NCBI GenBank assembly: GCA_964394665.1
Contig: CAYMYN010000005.1
Coordinates: 124,001 to 188,000, forward strand
DNA: 64,000 bases
Origin: CAYMYN01 sp964394665
Lineage (GTDB): Bacteria > Planctomycetota > UBA1135 > GCA-002686595
Reading direction: 5' to 3'
Both the position numbers and the translations under genes were made by a program. A model generated the notes under the pieces. The model ran no database searches. It was given only the letters and a program-made list of their open reading frames with translations, and was not told the DNA's origin. Each line of letters starts with the position of its first letter. Position 1 is the first letter of the stretch. Positions 1-8,399 of the stretch are shown here, in pieces.

Positions 1-2277
1 CAGAAGCTGTGGGTCGCGCTGAGCTGTCCGGTGCACGGGCTCGAGTTCGATCGGCGCACCCTGGAGCTGCTCGACAGCGACGGGGACGCGCACGTTCGCC
101 CGCCGGAGATCCTGGCCGCGTCCCGCTGGCTGCGTAGCGTCTTCAAGAACGGCAACAACTTGATCGGCGGCAAGGACGGCGTCGCGCTGTCGGACCTGCG
201 CACCGACACGCCGGAGGGCAAGGCCGCGCTCGCTTCGGCCAAGCGCGTGCTCGCGATCGTGGGCAAGCCGGACGGCGAAGCGGTGAACGTCGCCGACGCG
301 ATGGCCGCGACCGGTCTGCTCGAGAAGGAGCAGTGGAACGGCGACGGCATCGTGACGCCCGAGGCCGTCACGGACGCCGAGGCGCGCAAGGTCGCCGAGG
401 AAATCGTCGCTTGCCTGGGTGGCAAGGCGGATCGTTCGGGCAAGAAGGGCTACGACCAGGCGTTGCTCGAGCAGTTCTACGCCGACTGCGCGGCCTTCGA
501 GGCTTGGGTCCGCGGCGGGGACGCGGACGAGAAGGCCAGCAAGCCCTTCGGTAAGGACAGCGCCGCGGCCTGCGCCGCGCTCGGGGCGGTGCGCGCCAAG
601 ATCGACGACTACTTCGGCCGCTGCCGCCTGGCGGCCTACGACCCGCGGGCGCAGGCGGCCATGAACCGCGAGGAAAAAGCCTACTTCGAGGCCGCCGCCC
701 AGGATCTCTCGTTCGACGCGCACGAGATCGCGGCGTTCCCGCTGGCGATGGTCGAGGCCAAGAAGCCGCTCCCCCTGGGCGAGGGCGTCAATCCGGCCTG
801 GGCGGCCGCGATGGCGAAGTTCCAAGCGCTGTGCGCCAAGGGCAAGGAGACCCTGAGCGAGGCCGAGTGGATCGCGCTGCGCGACAAGGCGGATGCGTAC
901 GAGGCTTGGCAGACGACCAAGGTGGGCGCCGCCGTCGAGCCGCTGGGCGTCGAGCGCGTGCGCAAGATCCTCGCGGGCAAGAGCAAGGCGGCGCTGCAGG
1001 CCGCGATCGACGAGGACCTGGCCGTGGCGCCCGAGATCCAGGGCTTGGCCCAGGTCGAGAAGCTCGCGCGGCTGCAGCGCGACTTCCACCGCTTGCTCAA
1101 CAACTACGTCAGCTTCAGCGATTTCTACTCCCGCCGCGGCGCGATCTTCCAGGCCGGCACCCTGCACCTCGACGGGCGCGCGCTGGACCTGTGTTTCCAC
1201 GTCAACGACCCGGCCAAGCACGCCACGCTGGCGCCGATGGCCAAGTGCTACCTCGCCTACGTCGACTGCTCGCGGCCGGGCGGCCAGAAGATGACCGTGG
1301 CCTGCGCCTTCACCGCGGGCGACAGCGACAACCTCTTCGTCGGGCGCAACGGCATCTTCTACGACCGCGAGGGGCGCGACTGGGACGCGACGATCGCGAA
1401 GATCGTCGACAACCCGATCAGCGTGCGGCAGGCCTTCTGGTCGCCCTACAAGAAGGTCATGCGCTTCATCGAGGAGAACGCGGCCAAGCGCGCCGCGGCG
1501 GCCGACGAAGCCTCGACCGCCAAGCTCCAGGCCGGTGCCCAAGCGACGGGCGAGGCGGCCAAGGGCGGCCAGGTGAAGATGAGCAAGTTCGACGTGGGCG
1601 TCGTCGCGGCCCTGGGCGTCGCGGTCGGCGGCATCACGGCGGCCCTCTCGGGCTTCCTGAACGCCTTCTTCGGCCTGGGGATCTGGATCCCGATCGGCCT
1701 CGTGGGTCTGCTGCTCGCGATCTCGGGCCCGGCGATGATCATCGCCTGGCTCAAGCTGCGCCAGCGCAACCTCGGACCCATCCTCGACGCCAACGGTTGG
1801 GCGGTGAACACGCTCACCAAGGTCAACCTGCCCCTGGGCGGCTCCCTGACCGCGCTGCCGCACCTGCCCGAAGGCGCGCGTCGCTCGCTCGTCGACCCCT
1901 ACGCCCCCAAGAAGCGCGTCTGGCCGCGGGTGATCCTGGTGCTGCTCCTGCTCGCCGCGGTCCTCTTCGGTCTCTACCGCTTCAACTTCCTGAACCGCTG
2001 GTTCCCCGCCTACGTCCCGGCCTACGTCTCGACCTCCTTCGACGGCCCGAGCGAAGTCGTGGAGGGCACCGCCGAGGTCGAGTACACCCTGGGCAGCGGC
2101 GCGGCCGCCGTGACCGTGACCTTCGTCGGCAAGGACAAGGCCTTCAGCGTGCCCGTCGTCGCCGAACGCCTGAAGGTCCCCACCGCCGAGCTCGCCGCCG
2201 GCGACCGCGCGACCCTGAGCGACCCAGAGACCGGCCGCTCCTTCACCCTCACGATCACCCCCAAACCGACGCCCTGA
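1..2277 (+). CDS. EF-hand-like membrane protein, 5' truncated by window edge
   Basis: The reading frame is open from base 1 (QKLWVALSCPV before the GTG at 31), and these residues read as part of the same domain, so the true start lies upstream of the window. Two acidic loops resemble EF-hands: DSDGDAHVRPPEI near residue 16 and NGDGIVTPEA near residue 104, counted from the GTG. The long middle region is soluble and without a motif I recognise. Two or more hydrophobic segments lie at about residues 535-580 and one at about 632-650, followed by a beta-rich C-terminal tail of about 90 residues. The protein is probably membrane anchored with a large soluble region. Function is unknown. It converges on a minus-strand membrane gene 16 bp away. 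Confidence 0.75.
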   Translation, partial: QKLWVALSCPVHGLEFDRRTLELLDSDGDAHVRPPEILAASRWLRSVFKNGNNLIGGKDGVALSDLRTDTPEGKAALASAKRVLAIVGKPDGEAVNVADAMAATGLLEKEQWNGDGIVTPEAVTDAEARKVAEEIVACLGGKADRSGKKGYDQALLEQFYADCAAFEAWVRGGDADEKASKPFGKDSAAACAALGAVRAKIDDYFGRCRLAAYDPRAQAAMNREEKAYFEAAAQDLSFDAHEIAAFPLAMVEAKKPLPLGEGVNPAWAAAMAKFQALCAKGKETLSEAEWIALRDKADAYEAWQTTKVGAAVEPLGVERVRKILAGKSKAALQAAIDEDLAVAPEIQGLAQVEKLARLQRDFHRLLNNYVSFSDFYSRRGAIFQAGTLHLDGRALDLCFHVNDPAKHATLAPMAKCYLAYVDCSRPGGQKMTVACAFTAGDSDNLFVGRNGIFYDREGRDWDATIAKIVDNPISVRQAFWSPYKKVMRFIEENAAKRAAAADEASTAKLQAGAQATGEAAKGGQVKMSKFDVGVVAALGVAVGGITAALSGFLNAFFGLGIWIPIGLVGLLLAISGPAMIIAWLKLRQRNLGPILDANGWAVNTLTKVNLPLGGSLTALPHLPEGARRSLVDPYAPKKRVWPRVILVLLLLAAVLFGLYRFNFLNRWFPAYVPAYVSTSFDGPSEVVEGTAEVEYTLGSGAAAVTVTFVGKDKAFSVPVVAERLKVPTAELAAGDRATLSDPETGRSFTLTITPKPTP

Positions 2278-2279
2278 GC

Positions 2280-2301
2280 GGAAGGCCCGCGGGCTACTTC
2301 C
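2280..2301. terminator. Hairpin between convergent genes
   Basis: GGAAG and CTTCC flank the self-complementary core GCCCGCGGGC. It lies just past the first gene's stop and spans the stop codon of the minus-strand gene. There is no clear U-run, so its role as a bidirectional terminator is inferred. Confidence 0.4.
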
Positions 2302-2794
2302 CTCCCGCGGCGGAGGCCTCGAGCGCGTTCCCGAGGCCCGAGTCGGCTTCCTCGAGGCCCGCCGCGAGGGGGTCGTAGAGCAGGGCCTTGAGGAGCAGAC
2401 CGTAGACCGGCGCGAGCAGAAGCGCTCCCAGACCGCCGAGCACCTCGTACGGATTGGCTTGGCCGCCAGTGCTCGCGATGCGGTTGAACAGGCCCACGGT
2501 GCCCGCGAAGAAACCGAGCAAGCCGACGGCGATCGAGAGCCCGCCCAACATGCGCAGGTGGGCCGCGGAGTGCGCACGGCTCTCCGCGGCGAGCTCCCCG
2601 GGCCGCGCGGCGAAGGCCATGGCCAAGGCCCCGGCCAACGCGCGCGGGCCGACGTGCAGGCCAACCAGCAACACCGGCAGCGCGAGCACCAAGGCAGCGG
2701 CCCGGGGCTCGAAGGCGTAGGCGGTGGCGCCGCCCAGCGAGAGGGTGAGCGCGAGCAGTACCCAGGTCAGCAGCAAGTTCGAAGCGCGTCTCAT
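2294..2794 (-). CDS. Small membrane protein, weak MotA/ExbB-like signature
   Basis: This 166-residue protein starts at ATG 2794. The start overlaps the stop of the upstream gene in an ATGA (2791-2794), so the two are probably translationally coupled. It has a hydrophobic N-terminus, a second hydrophobic stretch near residues 33-62, and a pair of segments at about 82-105 and 120-145 containing GLSIAVGLLGFFAGTVGLF and GALLLAPVYGLLLKAL. The glycine-rich pair spaced by a short loop recalls the proton-channel core of the MotA/TolQ/ExbB family, but the likeness is weak. It is more safely called an integral membrane protein of unknown function working with its upstream partner. Confidence 0.6.
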   Translation of the reverse strand: MRRASNLLLTWVLLALTLSLGGATAYAFEPRAAALVLALPVLLVGLHVGPRALAGALAMAFAARPGELAAESRAHSAAHLRMLGGLSIAVGLLGFFAGTVGLFNRIASTGGQANPYEVLGGLGALLLAPVYGLLLKALLYDPLAAGLEEADSGLGNALEASAAGGK

Positions 2795-3414
2795 CGGGGA
2801 GCCTCCAGGGGAGGGAAGTGGAGGAACATCATCAGCAAGGACAGCGCGCTGGTGAGCAGGAGCACATAGAGGCCCAGGTCCTGCCAGCCCGGGAAGACGC
2901 GTCGGCCGGGTTCCCCGTCGAGCGCGGCGGCCCGATCGGCCGCGGAGGCCAGGGCGATCCGACCGAAGAGGATCACGCCCATCGACAGGAGAGGCACGCC
3001 CGAGATGCCCGCGGCAAAGAACACTGGGTTCGAGTCGGCGCCGGCCGCGAAGCGGACCAGGCCGAGGAAAGGCAGGAGGGCGAGGGCGAGACCGGTCCAA
3101 ACGACCGTGCGAGCCGCCGTCGAGAGGCTGCGTCGAGCTGCGCGCACGCGCTCCTCAGGCAGCCCCAGCGCGAAGCGTAGGCCCGCGACGCAATCAGCCC
3201 CATGGGCGAGCCACGTGGCGGCCGCCGAGATCAGCAGCAAGGGCGCCCAGCGCTGCGCCAGCGTGGCGATCAGATCTGCCGCGGAGAACGTCACCTCGGC
3301 ACTCCTCGGAGAGGGCACCAACCAGCCACTCAAGAGTGGAACTGCCGAGGCCGGCAGCACGATCCAGACGAAGACACCGCGCACGAGCCAGAGCGGTTGG
3401 GAAGTGCGGTTCAT
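2791..3414 (-). CDS. Membrane protein of unknown function, partner of the 2294-2794 gene
   Basis: This 207-residue protein starts at ATG 3414, preceded by a GGAG about 8 nt upstream. The frame is open further upstream, but that part is basic and looks non-coding. Hydrophobic segments are visible at about residues 10-32, 56-75, 105-130, 133-155 and 180-200. The size and topology could suit a MotA/ExbB-like subunit, but I see no diagnostic residues. It is the first gene of a two-gene overlapping unit. The 198 bp upstream, up to the sigma-fusion gene at 3613, hold nothing I recognise. Confidence 0.55.
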   Translation of the reverse strand: MNRTSQPLWLVRGVFVWIVLPASAVPLLSGWLVPSPRSAEVTFSAADLIATLAQRWAPLLLISAAATWLAHGADCVAGLRFALGLPEERVRAARRSLSTAARTVVWTGLALALLPFLGLVRFAAGADSNPVFFAAGISGVPLLSMGVILFGRIALASAADRAAALDGEPGRRVFPGWQDLGLYVLLLTSALSLLMMFLHFPPLEAPR

Positions 3415-3612
3415 CGACGATCTCCATCGGGGAGCTGCAAGAGCGCCTGCGCGGGGCTCAGCCCGCCGTCCACGTACCGGCGCGCTCGTTCCGGGGCCGA
3501 CGCGGATGCCGGCAGCCAGGGCACTATGCCGGGAGCGGACAGTCTCCACCACTATGGGTATCCGGGGACCGGGATGCCGCCGTACGCGCGGGAGCACTCC
3601 GCGAACGCTGGG

Positions 3613-6600
3613 CTACTCGAGCTCGATCGACTCGACCGCCGGGCCGGCGGGGGTCCAATCGAGCTCTACCCGCGGGCCGCGCTGGAACAGGCCCGGGCGG
3701 GAGCGGAAGAAGCGGTAGGTCGCGGGAAGGAGCTCGAGGGTGAGGCGGCCCTCGTCGTCGGTGTCGAGGGCGACTCCCAGCCCTTGGGGATCTTCCCGCG
3801 CGCTGACCATCACCGGCGAGGAGCGCAGGGGCAGGCCGGTGTCGGCCTCGCGGACGAGCAGGGAGGCGGCGGTGAGTCGTACCGCCAGGCGCAGCTCGCG
3901 GTGCTCGCCCGGCGCCAGGGAATGGACGCGCGGATCGATGTGGTAGCCGGGCCCGCTCAGCGCGTAGAGGTGTAACTCGTACGGACCCGGGGGGAGCGGT
4001 CCGAGGCGTGCGGAGCCGTTTGGATCGAAGCGCGCGCCCGCTCCGCCGGCCCGTCTCTCGAGCGGCGCGAGGGCCGAGATTCCGAAGCGATCCGGAGAGT
4101 GCAGCCCCGAGACGTGCACGGTCAAACAGGCGGGCAGATCGGCGCCGAGGGAGAGGTCGAGTCGGCGCTCCTCCCCGGGTTCCAGCTCCAGCTCGAACAC
4201 GATCCGATCCTCGCCCTCCTGGCCGGAACTCACCGTCGCGCTCCCGCCGCCCGCACCGAAGTCGACGAAGGCCAGGCGTTCGTACTCGCGGAAGCGCAAC
4301 CGCACGCCGATGCGGCCGGGTGGTAGGGGACCGCTCACGAAGGCGCCGTCGGGGCTCACGGCAACATCCTCGCCGGGCCGCCTCAGGAAGGCGCGTGCGA
4401 CCGTCGGCTCGATGTCGGGCGCGAAGGCGAGCTCGAGCTCCCCGCAGGCGGCGCCCGCGAGGTCGAGGAGGTTGCCGTGGATGCGGGCCGCGGGTGGCAG
4501 GGTCAGGCGCAGGTCGTCGCGGCGCTCTCCGCGCGCGAGCTCGATGGCGGGCAACTGCGCGACACCCCAGGGTTGCTCCCAGGCGAAGAGGTCCCAAGTC
4601 GCCTCGAGCAGGCCTTCGAAGGCGAAGCGACCCTCGTCATCGGTGCGGGTCGTCTCGCGGCGCACGCCTCGCTCGTTCCCCGGGCGCTGCTGGAGCGCGG
4701 TGTGACCGGGCTCCACCACCTGCACCGCGACGCCGGCGGCCGGGCTGCCGTCGGAGCGCAGCACGACGCCGGCCAGGAGCGCGGGAGGCACGAGGCGCGC
4801 GGTGAGGCGGCGCACCTCACCCGGCGCGAGATCCAGGAGCGGGATCTCCGCGACGCCATATCCCGGTGACTCGACGAGCAATGTCTGGGGCTCGGGGACG
4901 AGGCCGTCCAGGCGTTCTTCTTGGGCCGCCCCGGGGCCAACGGCGCGCAAGCGGACGAGGTCGGGGTGCGTTTGGTTGCGCTCGAGGCGCACTTGCGCAC
5001 CGTACTCGGTGATCGGTCGATCGGTGCGTTGGTCGACGACACGCAGGACGAGCGCAGCGGCGCCGGCCAGGTTCGCGACGACGCGTCGGCCGGGCGCGAC
5101 CCCCGAGACGCTCCAGGGGGCGAAACGTCCGTCCTCGAGGTGCACGGAGTAGGAGCCCGGCTCGAGGTCGTCGAAGACGTGCGCCCCGTGGATGCCGCGC
5201 AGCGCCTTCGAGCGGCGCTCGACTCCCGCACCGCGCAGGACGAACGCGTCCGCGGACGGTCTTTGCGGGTAGCGCGGCCGGAAGGAGGGCTGAACGACGA
5301 TGCGCCGCGCGGGGTCGGGTCCGTCGTACAAGAGTCGCACCTCGCGCACCTCCCACGGCTCGAGTACGAGGGTCGTCGAGGCGACGGGTCCCGTCAGGAC
5401 CGAATGGGCTCCCAGGGACACAGGCCCCGCGGGTACGCCTTCCACCCGCGCGCTGCCGAGCGTTGGGTCGAGCGTCGCGTGGATCAAGAAGTCCTCGCGC
5501 CCGTCACCCCCTTCCCCGGCCCGCGCCGTGACCAGGATCTGCCATGGGCCCGTGGGCATTCGGCCGGCCCCGTCGACCAAGGACACGATGAGGGTCGCGG
5601 CTTCGCGCAGGACGACGTCGCCCAGGTCGATCGTGCTCCCGGGCTCGATGGCCGACCAGGTCCAGCGGGCGATGGCGAAGCCCTCCCGCGCGATCTCCAA
5701 CACGAACTCGAAGTCCGGAGGAGGAGCGAAGTGCATCTCGAATGCGCCGTCGACCGAGCAGGTGGCGGCGAGATCGCTCCAGACATCGGACGCTTCACGG
5801 CCCTGGGCCCGCGCGGCGGCCCGCAGGGAGCCCCCCAGTGCCGCGGTCGCCCCGGCCGCCGGGAGTCCGCTCGGGAGCAGAACGCGGCCGCGGAGGTGGG
5901 CCCCACGGGGCCGGGCGCCCGTTGAGGATTGCTCGGGCGCGGTTTCCAGCGCGGCGAGGGCCACCCTCTCCCCACTCGTTCGAGCCTCGGTCGACGACAC
6001 GCCGCGATCGGCTCCTCGCGAGGGCCCGAACGTGTCCGTCGGAGCGCTCCGGCCGGCCAAGGGTACGAGCGGAGCGGACGCGTCCCCGCTCGGCCCGCGC
6101 AGGCTCATCCAGCCCAGCGCCGCCACCAACGTCCCGATCCCGATACCCACAGCCCACGCCGCGAGGGTCGGCCCAGCGGAGAGGGCCGCGCCGCCGCTGA
6201 GTTCCAACGGCGCGCCGAGCCCGCCGAAGGCCAGCGCGAGAGCTCGCATCCACTCGGTCCGCTCGCCGCCGTGCCTGCGGTCGAGTTCGCCGCGCAGGAG
6301 CTCGAGGGCCCGCGCGCACTGGGAACGCACCGTGGCCGGAAGCACTCCGCGTCGGCGGGCGATCTCGTTGGCGGGGAGGTCTTCGAAGTAGCGCTGGAGG
6401 AGGATCGTGCGGTAGGGCTCGCGCAGGGACAGCACGCTGTCCACGAGCAGGCGGTGCTGCTCGGCGCGGCCTACGAGATCCGCGCTCGCCGGCAAGGCCT
6501 CGCCGCGTGCCGCGGCCCGCTCCCGAGCGCCGCGGTTCGCATCGCCGCGCAACCGATCCCGCCCCAACCGACGCAGCACGACGGCCAACCAGGGCGCCAG

Positions 6601-6762
6601 GCAGGCCCGCTCGGCCGGCGCGTGCTGGAGGGCGACGACCAGGGTGTCCTGCACCAGGTCTTCCGCCCCCGAGGGCCCGACCAGGTGTCGCGCCAGCCCC
6701 TCCATCCAGCGGGACTCCTCCAGCAGGGCCTCGACGTCCACGCTCGGCTTCCGTTCAGCCAT
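3613..6762 (-). CDS. ECF sigma factor fused to membrane segment and carboxypeptidase-regulatory-like region
   Basis: This 1049-residue protein starts at ATG 6762, with GGGGAG 6 nt upstream. Residues 14-85 look like sigma region 2 (GAEDLVQDTLVVALQH) and about 105-165 like sigma region 4 with its helix-turn-helix (LPANEIARRRGVLPATVRSQ). A hydrophobic span at about 195-221 follows. The remaining 800 residues are rich in short beta motifs of the carboxypeptidase-regulatory/SpaA-like kind, such as GSPAAGVAVQVVEPG and DDEGRFAFEGL, and finish with the SSPVMVSARE and LTLELLPATYRFF stretches. A cytoplasmic sigma domain tethered to an outward-facing sensor would allow direct signalling. ECF proteins with long C-terminal extensions are known in planctomycetes. 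No separate anti-sigma gene is adjacent. Confidence 0.8.
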   Translation of the reverse strand: MAERKPSVDVEALLEESRWMEGLARHLVGPSGAEDLVQDTLVVALQHAPAERACLAPWLAVVLRRLGRDRLRGDANRGARERAAARGEALPASADLVGRAEQHRLLVDSVLSLREPYRTILLQRYFEDLPANEIARRRGVLPATVRSQCARALELLRGELDRRHGGERTEWMRALALAFGGLGAPLELSGGAALSAGPTLAAWAVGIGIGTLVAALGWMSLRGPSGDASAPLVPLAGRSAPTDTFGPSRGADRGVSSTEARTSGERVALAALETAPEQSSTGARPRGAHLRGRVLLPSGLPAAGATAALGGSLRAAARAQGREASDVWSDLAATCSVDGAFEMHFAPPPDFEFVLEIAREGFAIARWTWSAIEPGSTIDLGDVVLREAATLIVSLVDGAGRMPTGPWQILVTARAGEGGDGREDFLIHATLDPTLGSARVEGVPAGPVSLGAHSVLTGPVASTTLVLEPWEVREVRLLYDGPDPARRIVVQPSFRPRYPQRPSADAFVLRGAGVERRSKALRGIHGAHVFDDLEPGSYSVHLEDGRFAPWSVSGVAPGRRVVANLAGAAALVLRVVDQRTDRPITEYGAQVRLERNQTHPDLVRLRAVGPGAAQEERLDGLVPEPQTLLVESPGYGVAEIPLLDLAPGEVRRLTARLVPPALLAGVVLRSDGSPAAGVAVQVVEPGHTALQQRPGNERGVRRETTRTDDEGRFAFEGLLEATWDLFAWEQPWGVAQLPAIELARGERRDDLRLTLPPAARIHGNLLDLAGAACGELELAFAPDIEPTVARAFLRRPGEDVAVSPDGAFVSGPLPPGRIGVRLRFREYERLAFVDFGAGGGSATVSSGQEGEDRIVFELELEPGEERRLDLSLGADLPACLTVHVSGLHSPDRFGISALAPLERRAGGAGARFDPNGSARLGPLPPGPYELHLYALSGPGYHIDPRVHSLAPGEHRELRLAVRLTAASLLVREADTGLPLRSSPVMVSAREDPQGLGVALDTDDEGRLTLELLPATYRFFRSRPGLFQRGPRVELDWTPAGPAVESIELE

Positions 6763-6829
6763 GGCACTCCCCACCAGGAAGCGATCCGCAGAGTGTGGCA
6801 CGAATTCCAAGGGGCGCAGCGCGAGCGGT

Positions 6830-6861
6830 CCCGGCATCCACGGTCTACCCTGGATGCCGGG
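6830..6861. repeat. 11-bp perfect inverted repeat in a divergent intergenic region
   Basis: CCCGGCATCCA (6830-6840) and TGGATGCCGGG (6851-6861) flank a 10-nt spacer. It lies 68-99 bp upstream of the sigma-fusion start and about 100 bp upstream of the serine-hydrolase-like gene. It could be an operator for the divergent pair or an RNA hairpin. Confidence 0.5.
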
Positions 6862-6958
6862 GCTTGGGGCGTTCACCTCGGCCGGGATCGTTGCCGCGGG
6901 GAGTGGCTTGCCGCAGCCTCCATGGCGCCTGAACCAGCAGTTCTGTCCCTCTGATCCG

Positions 6959-8272
6959 ATGCTCCTGACCCTTCGAGTGCTGCCCTGTGTGCTCCTGTGC
7001 GCCGCGTGCGCGGCTCCCACCGGCTCGCTCGAGAGCGACCCCCGGGACCTCGAGGTGCTGGACTACCTCGAGCGTTGTACGGCGAGCTTCGACGAACCCG
7101 GCGGAGTCTTGGCTGTGGCGCGCGGTTCGGGCGGGCCTCTCTTCGCTCGGTTCGGCGTGCCCCATGATCGCGCCAAGCGCCCGTGGCAAGTTTGGGCGGA
7201 GGCCGGGGATTCGCGCGACCTGGAGGATGTCCTCCCCGGCGGCCCGCCGGAGCGTTGGATCGTGGGCATCGGCTCGTTCGTGGAGCCCATGCTGGCGCTC
7301 GTGGTTCTGCGCTTCGAGGAGCAAGGCCGCCTGAAGCTCTCCGATCCCATTGCGAAGTTCCTCCCGGAGTTCGCCGCCCCGCTCGTTCACCTCGATCGGC
7401 GCCCAGCCGGCGAGGATCTTCCGACGCGCCCCGCCTCGGAGCCGATCACGGTCGAGCACCTGCTCACCCATCGATCCGGGATCCCCTTGCTCCCCTGGCC
7501 CTATTCGAGCGCCTTCACCCATGGGCATGTGGCACCCGTCTCGTTGCGCCCGATCCTCGAGGCTTTCGCGCGCCGCTCTGCAGAGGAAGGGCTGCGGCAG
7601 TATGTGGCGCGCATCGCGACCCTTCCGCTGAGGTCAGAGCCAGGCGAGGAGCGCTTCGTAGGGGAGTCCTTTTCCGTCCTGGGCGCACTCCTGGAGGAAA
7701 CTGCGGGGAAGCCCCTGGCGCGCATTCTGGCCGAGGAACTCTTCGACCCCTTGGGAATGACCGATACAGGTTTTCATGTGTCCGGGGAGAAGCGCGATCG
7801 GCTCATGCCGTTCCTCTTCTACTTTCCCACTGCCGCTGTGCCGCCGGTGTGTGTGGACCTTTACACCTCGCACTTGTTTCCAACCGCGGATCCGATTGCT
7901 CTCTCGGTGAGAGACGGCTGCTCCTCGACGGGCGCGGATCTCCTGCGCTTCGCGGAATGCCTGGCGGGCAGGGGCGAGCGCGCGGGGGTGCGCATCGTCT
8001 CGACCGCCAGCTTCGAGCGCGGCTTCGAGCGCGGTCTCTTGGGCGATCCCTGGCCGGTAGCGGAGGGCGCCGAGCCCGGCTCCGCTCCCCGCGGCATCCT
8101 CTTCGATCCGTCCTGGCTCCTGGGCGGCGACGGTTCCTGCCTACTGGCGCGCTTCGACGAGCCCTTCGCAGCCGCGGTCCTCTGGTTCCTGAGACCCACC
8201 GGCAATTGTCGCGGCTACCAGAACCCTTGGCTCGGAGTTCCGCTGCCTCCCTGGCCGTCCTGGGCACGCTAG
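6959..8272 (+). CDS. Beta-lactamase-fold serine hydrolase homologue, catalytic residues missing
   Basis: This 437-residue protein starts at ATG 6959. The N-terminus is a secretion signal with a possible weak lipobox (CAAC, Cys17). The fold is of the class C beta-lactamase/DD-peptidase family: residues 99-130 match the active-site helix region, LLTHRSGIP (168-176) is a hallmark, and LFDPLGMTDTGF (261-272) is another. The catalytic SxxK is S106-F-V-E109 here, so the lysine is replaced. The YxN motif is replaced by F233-V-G, and a C-terminal HxG is not visible (GGDGS instead). It is therefore probably a non-catalytic binding or scaffold protein. Divergent from the sigma-fusion gene. Confidence 0.7.
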   Translation: MLLTLRVLPCVLLCAACAAPTGSLESDPRDLEVLDYLERCTASFDEPGGVLAVARGSGGPLFARFGVPHDRAKRPWQVWAEAGDSRDLEDVLPGGPPERWIVGIGSFVEPMLALVVLRFEEQGRLKLSDPIAKFLPEFAAPLVHLDRRPAGEDLPTRPASEPITVEHLLTHRSGIPLLPWPYSSAFTHGHVAPVSLRPILEAFARRSAEEGLRQYVARIATLPLRSEPGEERFVGESFSVLGALLEETAGKPLARILAEELFDPLGMTDTGFHVSGEKRDRLMPFLFYFPTAAVPPVCVDLYTSHLFPTADPIALSVRDGCSSTGADLLRFAECLAGRGERAGVRIVSTASFERGFERGLLGDPWPVAEGAEPGSAPRGILFDPSWLLGGDGSCLLARFDEPFAAAVLWFLRPTGNCRGYQNPWLGVPLPPWPSWAR

Positions 8273-8361
8273 GAGCGCGGCGCGCCGCCCCGCTCAGCCG
8301 GTGGCCCGGTGGGGGACTACGAACCGGGCTCGTGGGCAAGGCGTTCCCGCGATGGGGGCGG

Positions 8362-8389
8362 GTGACTGCCTCCGCGGCGCTGATAGGAT
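8362..8389 (+). promoter_or_regulatory. Predicted promoter of the glycosyltransferase gene
   Basis: GTGACT (8362-8367), a 16-bp spacer and TAGGAT (8384-8389). The box ends 10 nt before the ATG at 8400, which would give a very short or absent leader. Read by eye only. Confidence 0.4.
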
Positions 8390-8399
8390 CTGCCGCCCG

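Noticed and set aside
6763..6830. TGGCACG in front of the sigma-fusion gene as a sigma54 promoter
   Set aside because: It is on the opposite strand to the fusion gene and lacks the GC at the -12 position, so it does not fit the sigma54 consensus.
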